A stretch of 64,000 nt of DNA. It comes from Arcobacter ellisii (GTDB lineage Bacteria > Campylobacterota > Campylobacteria > Campylobacterales > Arcobacteraceae). The notes beneath the pieces were generated by a model, which worked only from the letters and a program-made list of their open reading frames with translations, was not told the DNA's origin and did not search any database. A program made the position numbers and the translations under genes. Position 1 is the first letter of the stretch; each line of letters begins with the position of its first letter. The stretch spans positions 620,001 to 684,000 of the forward strand of contig NZ_CP032097.1 of the NCBI RefSeq assembly GCF_003544915.1, in the 5' to 3' direction. Of the stretch, positions 1 through 8,826 are shown piece by piece.

Positions 1-425
1 ATAAAAAACTTGATGGTTTAACAATTACTCCAAATTATGCAATTTCAAGAATTGGTGATGGTGGTGGAGCTATGCCAAAACAACATGCAATTTTTGAAGC
101 TTATGGAGTAATTGCAGGAAGTGATGGAAAAGTTGGAACTGCTGATGATATAAATATTGGAAAAGTAGATGCAAAATGGAATATAGAGGCTTTTGACGAA
201 AGAGCTATTGAAGATGAAGATGTTAAATATGTTGGAACAATTGATTCATTTAGTGGAAGATTTACACCATCGTTTGCAGGACCAAATCCAAAAAGAAAAT
301 TTAGCACTAATAATGCTGGAAATATAAAAGTAGTAGCAACTTATAAAGATGGTATTGAAACATATAAAGCAGATTCTCATATGATGGTTACAGTTCAAAA
401 ATGGGTAAATCCTCCAATTAATTAG
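1..425 (+). CDS. qhpA: Quinohemoprotein amine dehydrogenase alpha subunit, C-terminal part (5' end outside window)
   Basis: The reading frame is open from the left edge (first full codon at position 3) to the stop at 423-425, so the ATG at 72 is internal and the gene is cut by the window. What remains is about 140 residues of a beta-rich, glycine- and lysine-containing periplasmic domain, with no CxxCH haem motif because those lie in the missing N-terminal domain. The identification rests mainly on context: qhpD, qhpC, qhpB and the other QHNDH maturation genes follow directly, and the alpha subunit gene is known to precede qhpD. In the family this subunit carries two c-type haems and receives electrons from the CTQ cofactor of the gamma subunit. 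The gap to qhpD is 9 nt and contains its ribosome binding site. Confidence 0.8.
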   Translation, partial: KKLDGLTITPNYAISRIGDGGGAMPKQHAIFEAYGVIAGSDGKVGTADDINIGKVDAKWNIEAFDERAIEDEDVKYVGTIDSFSGRFTPSFAGPNPKRKFSTNNAGNIKVVATYKDGIETYKADSHMMVTVQKWVNPPIN

Positions 426-434
426 GAGTTAATT

Positions 435-1835
435 ATGAGTAATAATGAATTTAAAGTAAATAGACAAAATTTTAGAATTGTTAAAAAAGATAATGAAAAT
501 TTACTTTTTCATGTACCTACAACTTCTTTATTTGAAATAGATGAAACAAATGAAAAATTGTTAAATAGATTAAATAATAAAGAATTAAAAATAACTGATT
601 TTTCCAAAGAAGAATTAGTTGAGTTAGAAAAACTAAATATTATTGGAAATATTGAAAAACAAGAGTACATAGAAGTTAAAAACTTTCCTGCAACTACACT
701 TATTTTAAATGTAGCAACAGGTTGTAATCTTAGTTGTACTTATTGTTATAAAGCAGATTTAACAACTTTGAAAAATAGTGGAAATATGAGTTTTGAAACT
801 GCAACTGCTGCAATTGAACAACTTTATGCAGGTGCTCCTAATCAAAAAGTTTACAATGTAACTTTTTTTGGTGGCGAGCCTTTGAGTAATTTTACTTTGA
901 TTAAAGAGGTTACAACTTTTGCAGTTAAATTTTTTAAAGAGAAAAATGCACTTGTTGATTTTACAATGACAACAAATGCAACACTTTTAACAAAAGAGAT
1001 AATAGAGTTTTTAAAAGCTTATAAGTTTGGAATTACAATTAGTATTGATGGACCAAAAGCAATACATAATAAAACTAGACTTACAAATGCTGGAACTGGA
1101 AGTTATGACGCAGTTAGAAAAAAAGTAGAGATGCTTTTAAGTTTATATAATGATAGACCAATAGGTGCAAGAGTGACTCTTACGCGCGGAGTTACTCAAA
1201 TTGAAGAGATTTGGGACCATTTATATAATGAACTAAAATTTACAGAAGTTGGATTTGCACCAGCAACTGCAAGTGATAACGCTATGTTTAATCTAAGTGA
1301 ATTTGAACTTTTAAAAGTATTTGAAGGTTTTAAAGAGATGGGAGAAAAATATATATATTCAGCTTTAAAAGATGAATTTAATGGTTTTTCAAATCTACAT
1401 AGATTACTTGGCGACATTCACGCAGGAAGAAAGAAAAAACTTCCTTGTGGTGCAGGTGTTGGGTTATTATCAGTTAGTTATGATGGAAATTTTGATTTAT
1501 GCCATAGATTTACTGGAAGTGATTTTGGTAATTTTGGAAATATTAAAACAGGTCTTGATAAACCAAGACTATCAAACTTTATTGAAAAAAGATTAAATAA
1601 AAATGATGGAGATTGTTCAACTTGTCATATTAGAAATCTGTGTGCAGGAGGTTGTTATCACGAAAGTTATATTAGATACAACGACCCTACAAAAGCGGTG
1701 CTTCATTACTGCGATATTATGAGAGACTGGATAGATTTTGGATTATATGCTTATTCAAAAATAAGAAATAATAATCCTAAGTTTTTTGACTTATATTTTA
1801 AAGAAGAAAAAGGAGATGTAAATGGGCTTATTTAA
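435..1835 (+). CDS. qhpD: Radical SAM/SPASM thioether-forming enzyme for the QHNDH gamma subunit
   Basis: 466 residues. The radical SAM cluster motif is CX3CX2C at C97, C101 and C104. The C-terminal third carries a seven-cysteine SPASM pattern (C338, C356, C394, C397, C403, C407, C426) for auxiliary Fe-S clusters. The first 70 or so residues look like a peptide-recognition domain. In characterised systems QhpD uses SAM to make three intrapeptide Cys-to-Asp/Glu thioether bonds in the unprocessed QhpC in the cytoplasm. The ATG is preceded by AGGAG at good spacing. The 3' end overlaps qhpC by 14 nt, which fits coupled translation of enzyme and substrate. SPASM proteins act on many peptides, but the adjacent canonical substrate makes this assignment firm. 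Confidence 0.95.
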   Translation: MSNNEFKVNRQNFRIVKKDNENLLFHVPTTSLFEIDETNEKLLNRLNNKELKITDFSKEELVELEKLNIIGNIEKQEYIEVKNFPATTLILNVATGCNLSCTYCYKADLTTLKNSGNMSFETATAAIEQLYAGAPNQKVYNVTFFGGEPLSNFTLIKEVTTFAVKFFKEKNALVDFTMTTNATLLTKEIIEFLKAYKFGITISIDGPKAIHNKTRLTNAGTGSYDAVRKKVEMLLSLYNDRPIGARVTLTRGVTQIEEIWDHLYNELKFTEVGFAPATASDNAMFNLSEFELLKVFEGFKEMGEKYIYSALKDEFNGFSNLHRLLGDIHAGRKKKLPCGAGVGLLSVSYDGNFDLCHRFTGSDFGNFGNIKTGLDKPRLSNFIEKRLNKNDGDCSTCHIRNLCAGGCYHESYIRYNDPTKAVLHYCDIMRDWIDFGLYAYSKIRNNNPKFFDLYFKEEKGDVNGLI

Positions 1836-2145
1836 ACCTTTAAATCCAAAAGCAGATTTATTAAATAAATCTATAAAAGAGGGACGAGAAAAAGAAGTTG
1901 TTGCAATGCAAAGTATTGTTGGGTGTACAAGTACATTTGACCCAGGTTGGGAAGTTGATGCTTTTGGTGGAGTAGCAGGACTTTGTCAACCAATGGAATC
2001 AGACCTTTATGGATGTTCAGATCCTTGTTGGTGGCCAACACAAGTTCCTGATACTATGAATAATCCAGGATGGAGTTCAAAATCACCAGCAAGTTCAAAA
2101 GAGTGGAGAAATCTAAATTCTGTTTTTCCAATAGATGATAAATAA
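1822..2145 (+). CDS. qhpC: QHNDH gamma subunit precursor (CTQ-bearing, thioether cross-linked peptide)
   Basis: 107 residues, the substrate of QhpD, QhpG and QhpE. Numbered with a 28-residue leader removed, the residues of the Paracoccus cross-links fall exactly in place: C35/E44 (Cys7-Glu16), C55/D61 (Cys27-Asp33), C69/D77 (Cys41-Asp49), and C65/W71 (Cys37-Trp43) for the cysteine tryptophylquinone. The core motif GCSDPCWWP lies at residues 64-72. The leader is charged and not a Sec signal, as expected for a peptide modified in the cytoplasm and exported by a dedicated transporter. The cleavage site after A28 is inferred from the numbering and not seen directly. The start codon lies inside the end of qhpD. 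Confidence 0.95.
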   Translation: MGLFKPLNPKADLLNKSIKEGREKEVVAMQSIVGCTSTFDPGWEVDAFGGVAGLCQPMESDLYGCSDPCWWPTQVPDTMNNPGWSSKSPASSKEWRNLNSVFPIDDK

Positions 2146-2156
2146 AAGGTTTTAAG

Positions 2157-3293
2157 ATGAAAAGAGTTTCGATATTAAGTTCATTAGTTTTAGGTATGTT
2201 TATTAGTGGTTGTAGTTTAACACAACCAACAACTCCAACAAGTAATACTCAAAATTTAAAATTAGAAAAAAATAGAGATTATTTAGCAACTGTTAGTAGA
2301 AAAAATGAATTACATATAGTAGATTCAACTACAAATAAACTTTATAAAACTTGTAAATTACAAGGTGATTATATGAGTGGAGGAATGGTTATTTCTCCAA
2401 AAGGTGATACTGCTTATGTTCTACAAGATAATTGGGGTGCAGTTTATGGATATGATTTAAATAGTTGTGAAAATACATTTAGAGCAAAATTTTCTTATGA
2501 TAATGTAAGAGCGATGTCAATTTTTTCATTTACCTTAAGTCCTGATGGGAAAAAGCTTTATACTATTTCGAATCCAACACAAATGTTAAATGATAGATAT
2601 AAAGTTCTTGACCCAGTATTTAAAACATTTAATACAAATGACGGATTAGATGCTAAACCAATTGATAGTTTTAAAGCACCAAGACAAATAACAGTTATGG
2701 CAACTGCTGATGATGGAACTTTATATGCGTCTGGTTCAAATGTATATAAAATAGATCCAGAGAAAAAAGAGTTTTCAATTGCTGCAAAATTGAGAAATTG
2801 GGATAGAGCAAATTACTCTTCAGCTGATGTTTTAGCAATGTGGCCAATTGGAAATGTATCAAAAGAGTTTTTACTTATGTATACAGCTGCCAAATTCCCA
2901 AATGATAAAATGGATATGAATGAAGCAGAGTTTGTTTGGGGAGCAACTAGAGTTGATTTGAAAACAAATGAAATTGTTCAAGAAGATTTTGCACCACTTG
3001 AAAGTGTAATGTTTACAGGTATGACTCATCCAAAAGATACAAATCTTTTATATGGAGTTTTAACTGATTTAACAAAATTTGATAGAAAAAATCAAAAGGT
3101 TATTAAAAGAGTTTATTTAGACCATTCATACTATTGTATAAATTTTGCAACAGATGCTTCTAAAATTTATCTTGGTGGAACTTTTAATGATATAGCGGTT
3201 TATAATCCAGATACTTTAGAAAAAATTACAACAATAAAATTACCTGATGGTGATGTTGGAGCTGGAACTTTACAAGTATTTAGGGTTAAGTAA
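2157..3293 (+). CDS. qhpB: QHNDH beta subunit, seven-bladed beta-propeller, with lipoprotein-type signal
   Basis: 378 residues with YVTN/WD-like propeller repeats (stretches such as VVDSTTNKLY, SPKGDTAYV and SPDGKKLYT), matching the beta subunit that forms part of the QHNDH active site in the periplasm. The N terminus is a signal peptide ending in a lipobox, ISGC with Cys19 followed by Ser20, which predicts lipidation and probably outer-membrane anchoring. That is not what the soluble Paracoccus enzyme shows. The gene follows qhpC by 11 nt with an AAGG ribosome binding site. The identity is inferred from position and fold, since propeller proteins are common, but the operon leaves little doubt. 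Confidence 0.88.
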   Translation: MKRVSILSSLVLGMFISGCSLTQPTTPTSNTQNLKLEKNRDYLATVSRKNELHIVDSTTNKLYKTCKLQGDYMSGGMVISPKGDTAYVLQDNWGAVYGYDLNSCENTFRAKFSYDNVRAMSIFSFTLSPDGKKLYTISNPTQMLNDRYKVLDPVFKTFNTNDGLDAKPIDSFKAPRQITVMATADDGTLYASGSNVYKIDPEKKEFSIAAKLRNWDRANYSSADVLAMWPIGNVSKEFLLMYTAAKFPNDKMDMNEAEFVWGATRVDLKTNEIVQEDFAPLESVMFTGMTHPKDTNLLYGVLTDLTKFDRKNQKVIKRVYLDHSYYCINFATDASKIYLGGTFNDIAVYNPDTLEKITTIKLPDGDVGAGTLQVFRVK

Positions 3294-3297
3294 TAAT

Positions 3298-4935
3298 ATG
3301 TTTAAAAATATTTTATATCCTCTCTTACGTAAAAATAAGAGAGGATTTTTTGTCATTTTCTTTTTTTCAATTCTTGTATCTCTTGGTGGAGCAATTCAAC
3401 CATTTATTATGCAACACATAATTGATAATGCAATTTTAGCTTCAAATATAAATCAACTTTTTTATCTTGTTTTAATCTCTTTTTTTCTTGCAATTTTTGT
3501 GATGTTGATGAGTGCTGTAAATGAGATTTATTACACAAAAAATTCAATGAATATTTTATTTGAATTTAGAAAAATAGTTTTTAATAGACTATTTTTACAT
3601 GATAAAACTTTTTTAAATAAATATCATTCTGCAGATTTGATGAGTAGAGTTCAAGGTGATATTAGTGAACTTCAAAGGTTTTATACAGATAGTATATTTT
3701 CACTATTTTCAACTATCATTAGTCTTGTATTTATCTCTTGTATTATATATTCATATAATATAAAACTAATGATATTAATACTTATATTTTTACCAATAGA
3801 GTTTATTTGTTTAAAACCTCTATATCCACATATGCAAAATAGTACAAAAACTATGAGGGAATCAACTTCAAATATTGGTAAATTTTTTATAGAAAGTTTT
3901 AGATATATGTTAACTATAAAAAATCTTGGAGCAAAAGAACAAGTTATAGACAAACTTGATTTTATTCAAGATGATTATAAAAATATTGTAATAAAAAACA
4001 AAAAAATAAATCTACTTTTTTCTCAAATTCCTGCATTTATCTCTCTTCTTGGAAAAACAATAATTATAGCTTATGGTGGATATTTGACAATTAAAGGTGA
4101 ATTAAAAATAGGTGAACTTGTGGCATTTTTGACATACTTTACTATGATTTTAGCACCAGTTCATACGATATTAGGAGTTATAAATAATTTTCCAAAAGTA
4201 AAAGTAAGTCTTAATAGAGTGCTTGAAATATTACCAAAAGAGAAAGATAATATAGAATTAATAACAAAAAATTTTGATTTAAGCATAAAAAATTTAGAGT
4301 TTTTTTACTCAAACAATAAAATATTTGAAAATCTAAATCTTTTTATAAAAGAAAAAAGTAAAATCGCAATTATTGGAAAAAACGGTGCAGGTAAAACTAC
4401 CTTCGCTGATTTACTTTGTGGATTTGTAAAAGCTAACAATGGAGATATTTTTATAGGAAATCAAAAAATAGGAAAAAATGATTATATAAACTTCTCTTTA
4501 TATTTGGTAAAGTTAGAACAAAGCCCAATTATTTTTGACGATACATTAAAAAACAATCTTCTTTTAGCTAAAAACAATGCAAGTGAAGAGGAGTTAATAG
4601 ATTCTCTAAAAAAAACAGGTATGTTTGAGTGGTTTAAAAAGTTAGAAAAAGGTTTAAATACAAATATTTTAGAATCAGGAGCAAATCTTTCTGGTGGTCA
4701 AAAACAAAGATTAGCTCTTTCAAGATTAATTTTATTAAATCCAAAAATTATAATTTTAGATGAATTTACCTCTTCAATTGATGAAAAAGATAGTACTTGG
4801 TTTTATGAAAATATTTCATTAATTTTCCCAAATTCAACTATTATTGCAATAACACATAATCTAAATATGTTGAGCTATTTTGAAAAAGTTTATTTACTTG
4901 AAGATAAAACTTTAAAAGAGTACAAAAATGCCTAA
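3298..4935 (+). CDS. qhpF: ABC transporter, fused membrane and ATPase domains, probable QhpC exporter
   Basis: 545 residues from the ATG at 3298, chosen because AGGG lies at good spacing and an upstream in-frame ATG at 3247 would overlap qhpB by 47 nt. The N-terminal half has about six membrane segments of an ABC exporter. The ATPase half has Walker A GKNGAGKT at about 360-367, signature LSGGQ at about 464-468, Walker B IIILDE near 485-490 and a switch His in ITHN. In characterised QHNDH operons the ABC protein exports the cross-linked gamma subunit to the periplasm. The end overlaps qhpE by 8 nt. No peptidase C39 domain is visible, consistent with leader removal by the separate QhpE. Confidence 0.88.
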   Translation: MFKNILYPLLRKNKRGFFVIFFFSILVSLGGAIQPFIMQHIIDNAILASNINQLFYLVLISFFLAIFVMLMSAVNEIYYTKNSMNILFEFRKIVFNRLFLHDKTFLNKYHSADLMSRVQGDISELQRFYTDSIFSLFSTIISLVFISCIIYSYNIKLMILILIFLPIEFICLKPLYPHMQNSTKTMRESTSNIGKFFIESFRYMLTIKNLGAKEQVIDKLDFIQDDYKNIVIKNKKINLLFSQIPAFISLLGKTIIIAYGGYLTIKGELKIGELVAFLTYFTMILAPVHTILGVINNFPKVKVSLNRVLEILPKEKDNIELITKNFDLSIKNLEFFYSNNKIFENLNLFIKEKSKIAIIGKNGAGKTTFADLLCGFVKANNGDIFIGNQKIGKNDYINFSLYLVKLEQSPIIFDDTLKNNLLLAKNNASEEELIDSLKKTGMFEWFKKLEKGLNTNILESGANLSGGQKQRLALSRLILLNPKIIILDEFTSSIDEKDSTWFYENISLIFPNSTIIAITHNLNMLSYFEKVYLLEDKTLKEYKNA

Positions 4936-5557
4936 AGAGGTTTTTGTTGCACTAATAGATAGCGGTTGTGATTTTGAAACCTTTGAAAAAATTGCAATAG
5001 AGATTGAAGAGAATGAAATAAAAATAGTAAATCAAAAAAAAATAAATTTTGAACATGGAAATGTTATTGGAAATATTATAAAAGATGAAAATACAAATAT
5101 TTATGATATTCAAGTATTTAACGAAAATTTATCAACTACTCCTAATCATATTTTTGGTGCATTAAATTATCTAAAAGATAAAAAAGTTGATGTAATAAGT
5201 ATGAGTTTGGGACTTAAAACAAACTATAAAGAGATAGAAAGTTTAGTGAATGAATTTATAAAAAAAGGTGTTGTAATAATCTCTTCATACCCAAGGCGTG
5301 GAGAAGAGTTTGTTTATCCCGCTTCTTATGAAAATGTTATAAAAGTAACTTCTGAGGGAATGTGTAAAGATGATAAAGTAGTTGTTTTAGATAAAGAAAA
5401 ACTATTTTTTGGAGCAAATCCATTTTCAAATGTAAAAAATGTAGCAGGTTCAAGTGTTGCCGTTGCTAAGTTTACAAAAGAGTTTTGTTCTTTTTTCAAA
5501 AAGGGTTTTAGTAAAGTTGAGATAATTGAAGAGTTTTCAAAAAGGATTGTTAAATGA
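4928..5557 (+). CDS. qhpE: Subtilisin-like serine protease, probable QhpC leader peptidase
   Basis: 209 residues, very short for the S8 family and with no signal peptide, so it should act in the cytoplasm. A catalytic triad can be assigned: D11 in IDSGCD, H43 in FEHGNV and S176 in GSSVA (equivalent to GTSMA). The usual oxyanion-hole Asn, normally in an AAGN-like motif, is not visible; the matching stretch reads ISSYPRRGEE. In Paracoccus the equivalent protease cuts the 28-residue leader from cross-linked QhpC. The gene overlaps the ABC gene by 8 nt and qhpG by 4 nt. The function is inferred from operon position plus the triad. Confidence 0.88.
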   Translation: MPKEVFVALIDSGCDFETFEKIAIEIEENEIKIVNQKKINFEHGNVIGNIIKDENTNIYDIQVFNENLSTTPNHIFGALNYLKDKKVDVISMSLGLKTNYKEIESLVNEFIKKGVVIISSYPRRGEEFVYPASYENVIKVTSEGMCKDDKVVVLDKEKLFFGANPFSNVKNVAGSSVAVAKFTKEFCSFFKKGFSKVEIIEEFSKRIVK

Positions 5558-6879
5558 ATAGTAATAAAAAGATAGTTGTACTTGGTGCTGGAATTGCAGG
5601 TACTTCTACAGCTATAGGACTTAAAAAATTAGGTTTTGATGTAACAGTGATTTATAAAAATAGACCTTTTACTGCTTTTGAAGGATTTAGTGAAAAAACA
5701 AAAGAGGGACTTATTTCTCAAGGTTGTATAAATGCTTCTAAACTTTTAGTTGAACAATCTTTACGAAATTCAAATTGGGCAACAAAATCAAATAGAGTAA
5801 ATTATGAATTTGTTGTAAATAGAAGCATATTAGACAATGCCTTATTAGAAGATTTAAAAGAGAATCAAATAAAAATAATTGAAGCAAAAGTTGTAGGAGC
5901 AATAGATTCACTTGAAAAAAAACCTAAAATTACATATAAAATAGATGAAGAAAAATATGATTTAATTGCAGATTTTATGGTTGATGCAAGGGGTAGATTT
6001 ACTCCTTTTAAAGATGAATATATTTGTGGTCCAAAAAGTTTTTCTCTTCTTCAAGAATTAGAACTTGAAAATATAAAAGAAAATAAAACTTCCATTGATT
6101 CTGTAAAAGATGGTTGGATTTGGCAAGCTTATGTTGGAAATAAAAGAGGTTATATTCAATTTTCTTGTGATGAAGAGTTTTTAAATAGAGTTAATAGTTT
6201 TGAAGATATGTTAAAAATTTTGCAAGAACAAGATATAAAACTTTGGAGTTTAAATAACTATAAAGTTGTAGGAAAATTAGTAAAAAGAGATTCTTTTTGC
6301 AAAATCCATAAAGAGATAATAAATAATAAAATGATATTAGTTGGGGATAGTGCATCAAGTGTTGACCCACTTTCTGGAAATGGTGCATTTCAAGCTATGA
6401 GTATGTCAAGTATTGCCCCATATGTAATAAATACAATTTTAAATAAAAGTGAAGTCGAACAAAAAGTGGCAATTGATTTTTATAAAAGTAGGGTAGAGTT
6501 TATTTTTGATAAATTTACAAAAATTGGTAAAGAGTTTTATTTATTAGAAAAAAGATTTGATACAATTTTTTGGCAAAAAAGACAAACTTGGCCACAAAAT
6601 AAAGATAAATTAGAAAATCAAATTCCAAGAATAGAAAAAAAAGCAGTCGTAAAAAATGGTTTTGTAAATCAAAGTGAGGTAATAATCACAAAAGAGAATC
6701 CTTTTGGTGCTTGTTATTTTGGTAATATTGAAATTATAGACCTAGCTAAATATTGTTTGAAAAATAGATTTGAAGACTCTTTAGAATATTTTGATGTTTT
6801 TTCCAAAGAGAAAAATCTCTCAATGGAATTTTATAACTCTTTGAAAAAATGGTTTATTTCTCAAGAGATATTATTTTAA
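5554..6879 (+). CDS. qhpG: FAD-dependent monooxygenase, probable Trp dihydroxylase for CTQ formation
   Basis: 441 residues. The N terminus has the FAD-binding motif GAGIAG at 11-16, and a flavin-hydroxylase GD motif (VGDSASSVDPLSGNG) lies near residue 263, as in p-hydroxybenzoate hydroxylase-type and tryptophan-halogenase-like flavoproteins. In QHNDH systems QhpG adds oxygen to the Trp of the cross-linked gamma peptide, the first step to the tryptophylquinone. It overlaps qhpE by the ATGA tetranucleotide and is the last gene of the operon; a hairpin spans its stop codon. Other flavin monooxygenase roles are possible in isolation but not in this context. Confidence 0.9.
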   Translation: MNSNKKIVVLGAGIAGTSTAIGLKKLGFDVTVIYKNRPFTAFEGFSEKTKEGLISQGCINASKLLVEQSLRNSNWATKSNRVNYEFVVNRSILDNALLEDLKENQIKIIEAKVVGAIDSLEKKPKITYKIDEEKYDLIADFMVDARGRFTPFKDEYICGPKSFSLLQELELENIKENKTSIDSVKDGWIWQAYVGNKRGYIQFSCDEEFLNRVNSFEDMLKILQEQDIKLWSLNNYKVVGKLVKRDSFCKIHKEIINNKMILVGDSASSVDPLSGNGAFQAMSMSSIAPYVINTILNKSEVEQKVAIDFYKSRVEFIFDKFTKIGKEFYLLEKRFDTIFWQKRQTWPQNKDKLENQIPRIEKKAVVKNGFVNQSEVIITKENPFGACYFGNIEIIDLAKYCLKNRFEDSLEYFDVFSKEKNLSMEFYNSLKKWFISQEILF

Positions 6880-6890
6880 TATCTCTTTTA
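6864..6890 (+). terminator. Hairpin terminator of the qhp operon
   Basis: A perfect 10-bp inverted repeat (AGAGATATTA at 6864-6873 and TAATATCTCT at 6877-6886) with a 3-nt loop is followed by TTTTA. It spans the qhpG stop codon and lies between convergent genes. Confidence 0.6.
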
Positions 6891-8744
6891 ATAACTACTA
6901 GTATCTTTGTTTTTTAACAAATCTTTTTTAAATCTTACTACTTTATTTCTACCTGTATCTTTAGCTTCATAAAGCGATAAATCTGCAAATTTAATACATT
7001 TCCAAATTTGGTCTGTATCAGTTGGGAAGAAAGAGTATCCTATACTTACAGTTTTACTAAATGATTCATTATTAAATGTAAATATCAATTTAGAGAAATC
7101 TTGATTTATTTTATTCGCTAATTTTAAAGCACTCTCTTCAGTTGGATTTTTCATTATTATTAAAAACTCTTCCCCACCAAATCGAATAATAAATTCATTT
7201 TCACTTACTGCATCTTTCATTGTTTGAGCTAATTTTTGTAAAATAGCATCACCAGCATCATGCCCATAAGTATCATTTATCATTTTGAAATAATCAATAT
7301 CTAAGAACATAATAGCAAAAGTTGTTCCTTCTCTTAATTCAAAAGGAAGTTTTCTATCTATAAATTCATCTAAATATTTTCTATTATAAAGTCCTGTTAA
7401 TCCATCTACTAGATTTCTTTCTCTTAATACATCCATTAAAAGTTTACTTTCTAAAATAGGTTTTGTCTCTTCAAGATATTTTTTAATTATTCCAATTTGA
7501 TATTTAACATGTTTTAAACACTCTTGGTCGTGACAAATTATATGAATAATTACATTTTTTTGGTCATTGATTAAAAATGGAATACAAATATGTTTTGTAT
7601 CATTTTTACAAGTTGCAAGTCTGCAAATTTCTGGGAAATTTTCAGATGAGACAATTGTATCAGTTCTTTCTGCTCTACATCTCTCTTTTATATTATTTGA
7701 TAAATTACAACAAGGAGTAGTATCTTTTGTTGCAAAAATTACTTTTCTTTCATCTTTTATCAAATCTGTTTCAAAAATAAAGAACTCTTGTATTTTTAAT
7801 TTATCTTTTAAAACTTGAATTAATCTATAATAAATATCTTCTTTTGTTAAATCAGTTTCTATTGTTTTTTTATAATTATAAATTTCAGAGATATCTTCAA
7901 TTATCTCTTTTGCACTTAAAAGTTTGTCATTATTTACATTTATTGATCTATTATGTACAAAAGCAGTAAGATTTTTTTCAATTCCAGTTAATACAGTTTC
8001 AAGTTTTTCAATAAGTTCATTTAACCAAGCAGAAGCTTCTTTGTCTTCTTTTAAAACACCAGCTTTTGCTCTTACACTATAATCACCTTCATGTACTTGT
8101 TTTAAAACTTCAGTAATTGAATCAAAAGAAGTAGTATAAGGTTTAATTTTTTTACTAATATAAATCAAAATAAATATTAAAAATAAAGAGATAATTGCAA
8201 TAATATTTAATAAAACAGCGATACTTGAAATTCTATCTTCTTGAATATCAAAAGTTAAAGAAATAGCTCCTAAAACTTCTCCCTCTTGTGCATTATGACA
8301 AGATAAACAATTTGGTTTATCTTGTGAAGAAGCTGTATATGGAATTGTAATTCTTAAAGTTGCATTTGTTAATGACTCTTTTATTACAACTTCTTCTTTC
8401 CCTGTTTCTAATACATCTTTATCTATTTCATCTCTTGGAATTTCATTTGTTAATTTTGATTGTCCAAATTGTTTACTTACACTTTTTGCTCTAATAATCC
8501 ATAAATCATTTACTTCATTTAGTTGACTTATACCCTCTAAAAAAGTCTCTCTTTGATCCATATTTCCATTAACCATATGAGAAGTTAATGATTTTTTTAC
8601 AATATCAGCAGTTAAATAAGCTCTTTTTTTTGCACTATCATATCCACTTTGCCTAGACCCAAGTGCAACTAATGCAACTATGACAATAGTTAGTAGTGTA
8701 ACCATTGAAAAGATAATAATAGTTATTTTTTTATTAGAGTTCAT
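6888..8744 (-). CDS. Membrane diguanylate cyclase with haem-type periplasmic sensor and Cys-rich GAF-like domain
   Basis: 618 residues. A membrane segment at about 7-29, a periplasmic region with a CLSCH (CxxCH) motif at 146-150 of the Tll0287/DUF3365 haem-binding type, a second segment at about 174-197, and a HAMP-like linker precede a cytoplasmic GAF-like region with eight cysteines (345, 346, 356, 374, 379, 387, 404, 409). The C terminus is a GGDEF domain with GGEEF at 523-527 and so should make c-di-GMP. The sensor is likely a redox, oxygen or NO detector. The cysteines could bind a metal or Fe-S cluster, but the ligand is not known from sequence. An AAAGG site precedes the ATG. It converges on qhpG. 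Confidence 0.85.
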   Translation of the reverse strand: MNSNKKITIIIFSMVTLLTIVIVALVALGSRQSGYDSAKKRAYLTADIVKKSLTSHMVNGNMDQRETFLEGISQLNEVNDLWIIRAKSVSKQFGQSKLTNEIPRDEIDKDVLETGKEEVVIKESLTNATLRITIPYTASSQDKPNCLSCHNAQEGEVLGAISLTFDIQEDRISSIAVLLNIIAIISLFLIFILIYISKKIKPYTTSFDSITEVLKQVHEGDYSVRAKAGVLKEDKEASAWLNELIEKLETVLTGIEKNLTAFVHNRSINVNNDKLLSAKEIIEDISEIYNYKKTIETDLTKEDIYYRLIQVLKDKLKIQEFFIFETDLIKDERKVIFATKDTTPCCNLSNNIKERCRAERTDTIVSSENFPEICRLATCKNDTKHICIPFLINDQKNVIIHIICHDQECLKHVKYQIGIIKKYLEETKPILESKLLMDVLRERNLVDGLTGLYNRKYLDEFIDRKLPFELREGTTFAIMFLDIDYFKMINDTYGHDAGDAILQKLAQTMKDAVSENEFIIRFGGEEFLIIMKNPTEESALKLANKINQDFSKLIFTFNNESFSKTVSIGYSFFPTDTDQIWKCIKFADLSLYEAKDTGRNKVVRFKKDLLKNKDTSSY

Positions 8745-8826
8745 TATTCAACCTTTGAGGAATCAATTTAGTTACAAAGAATAACATTATTTTTATTAAA
8801 ATATTTTTTATTTGTTATTAAATAAT

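Noticed and set aside
3247-3297. Upstream in-frame ATG giving a longer ABC transporter
   Set aside because: It overlaps the end of qhpB by 47 nt and has no ribosome binding site; the ATG at 3298 has AGGG at good spacing.
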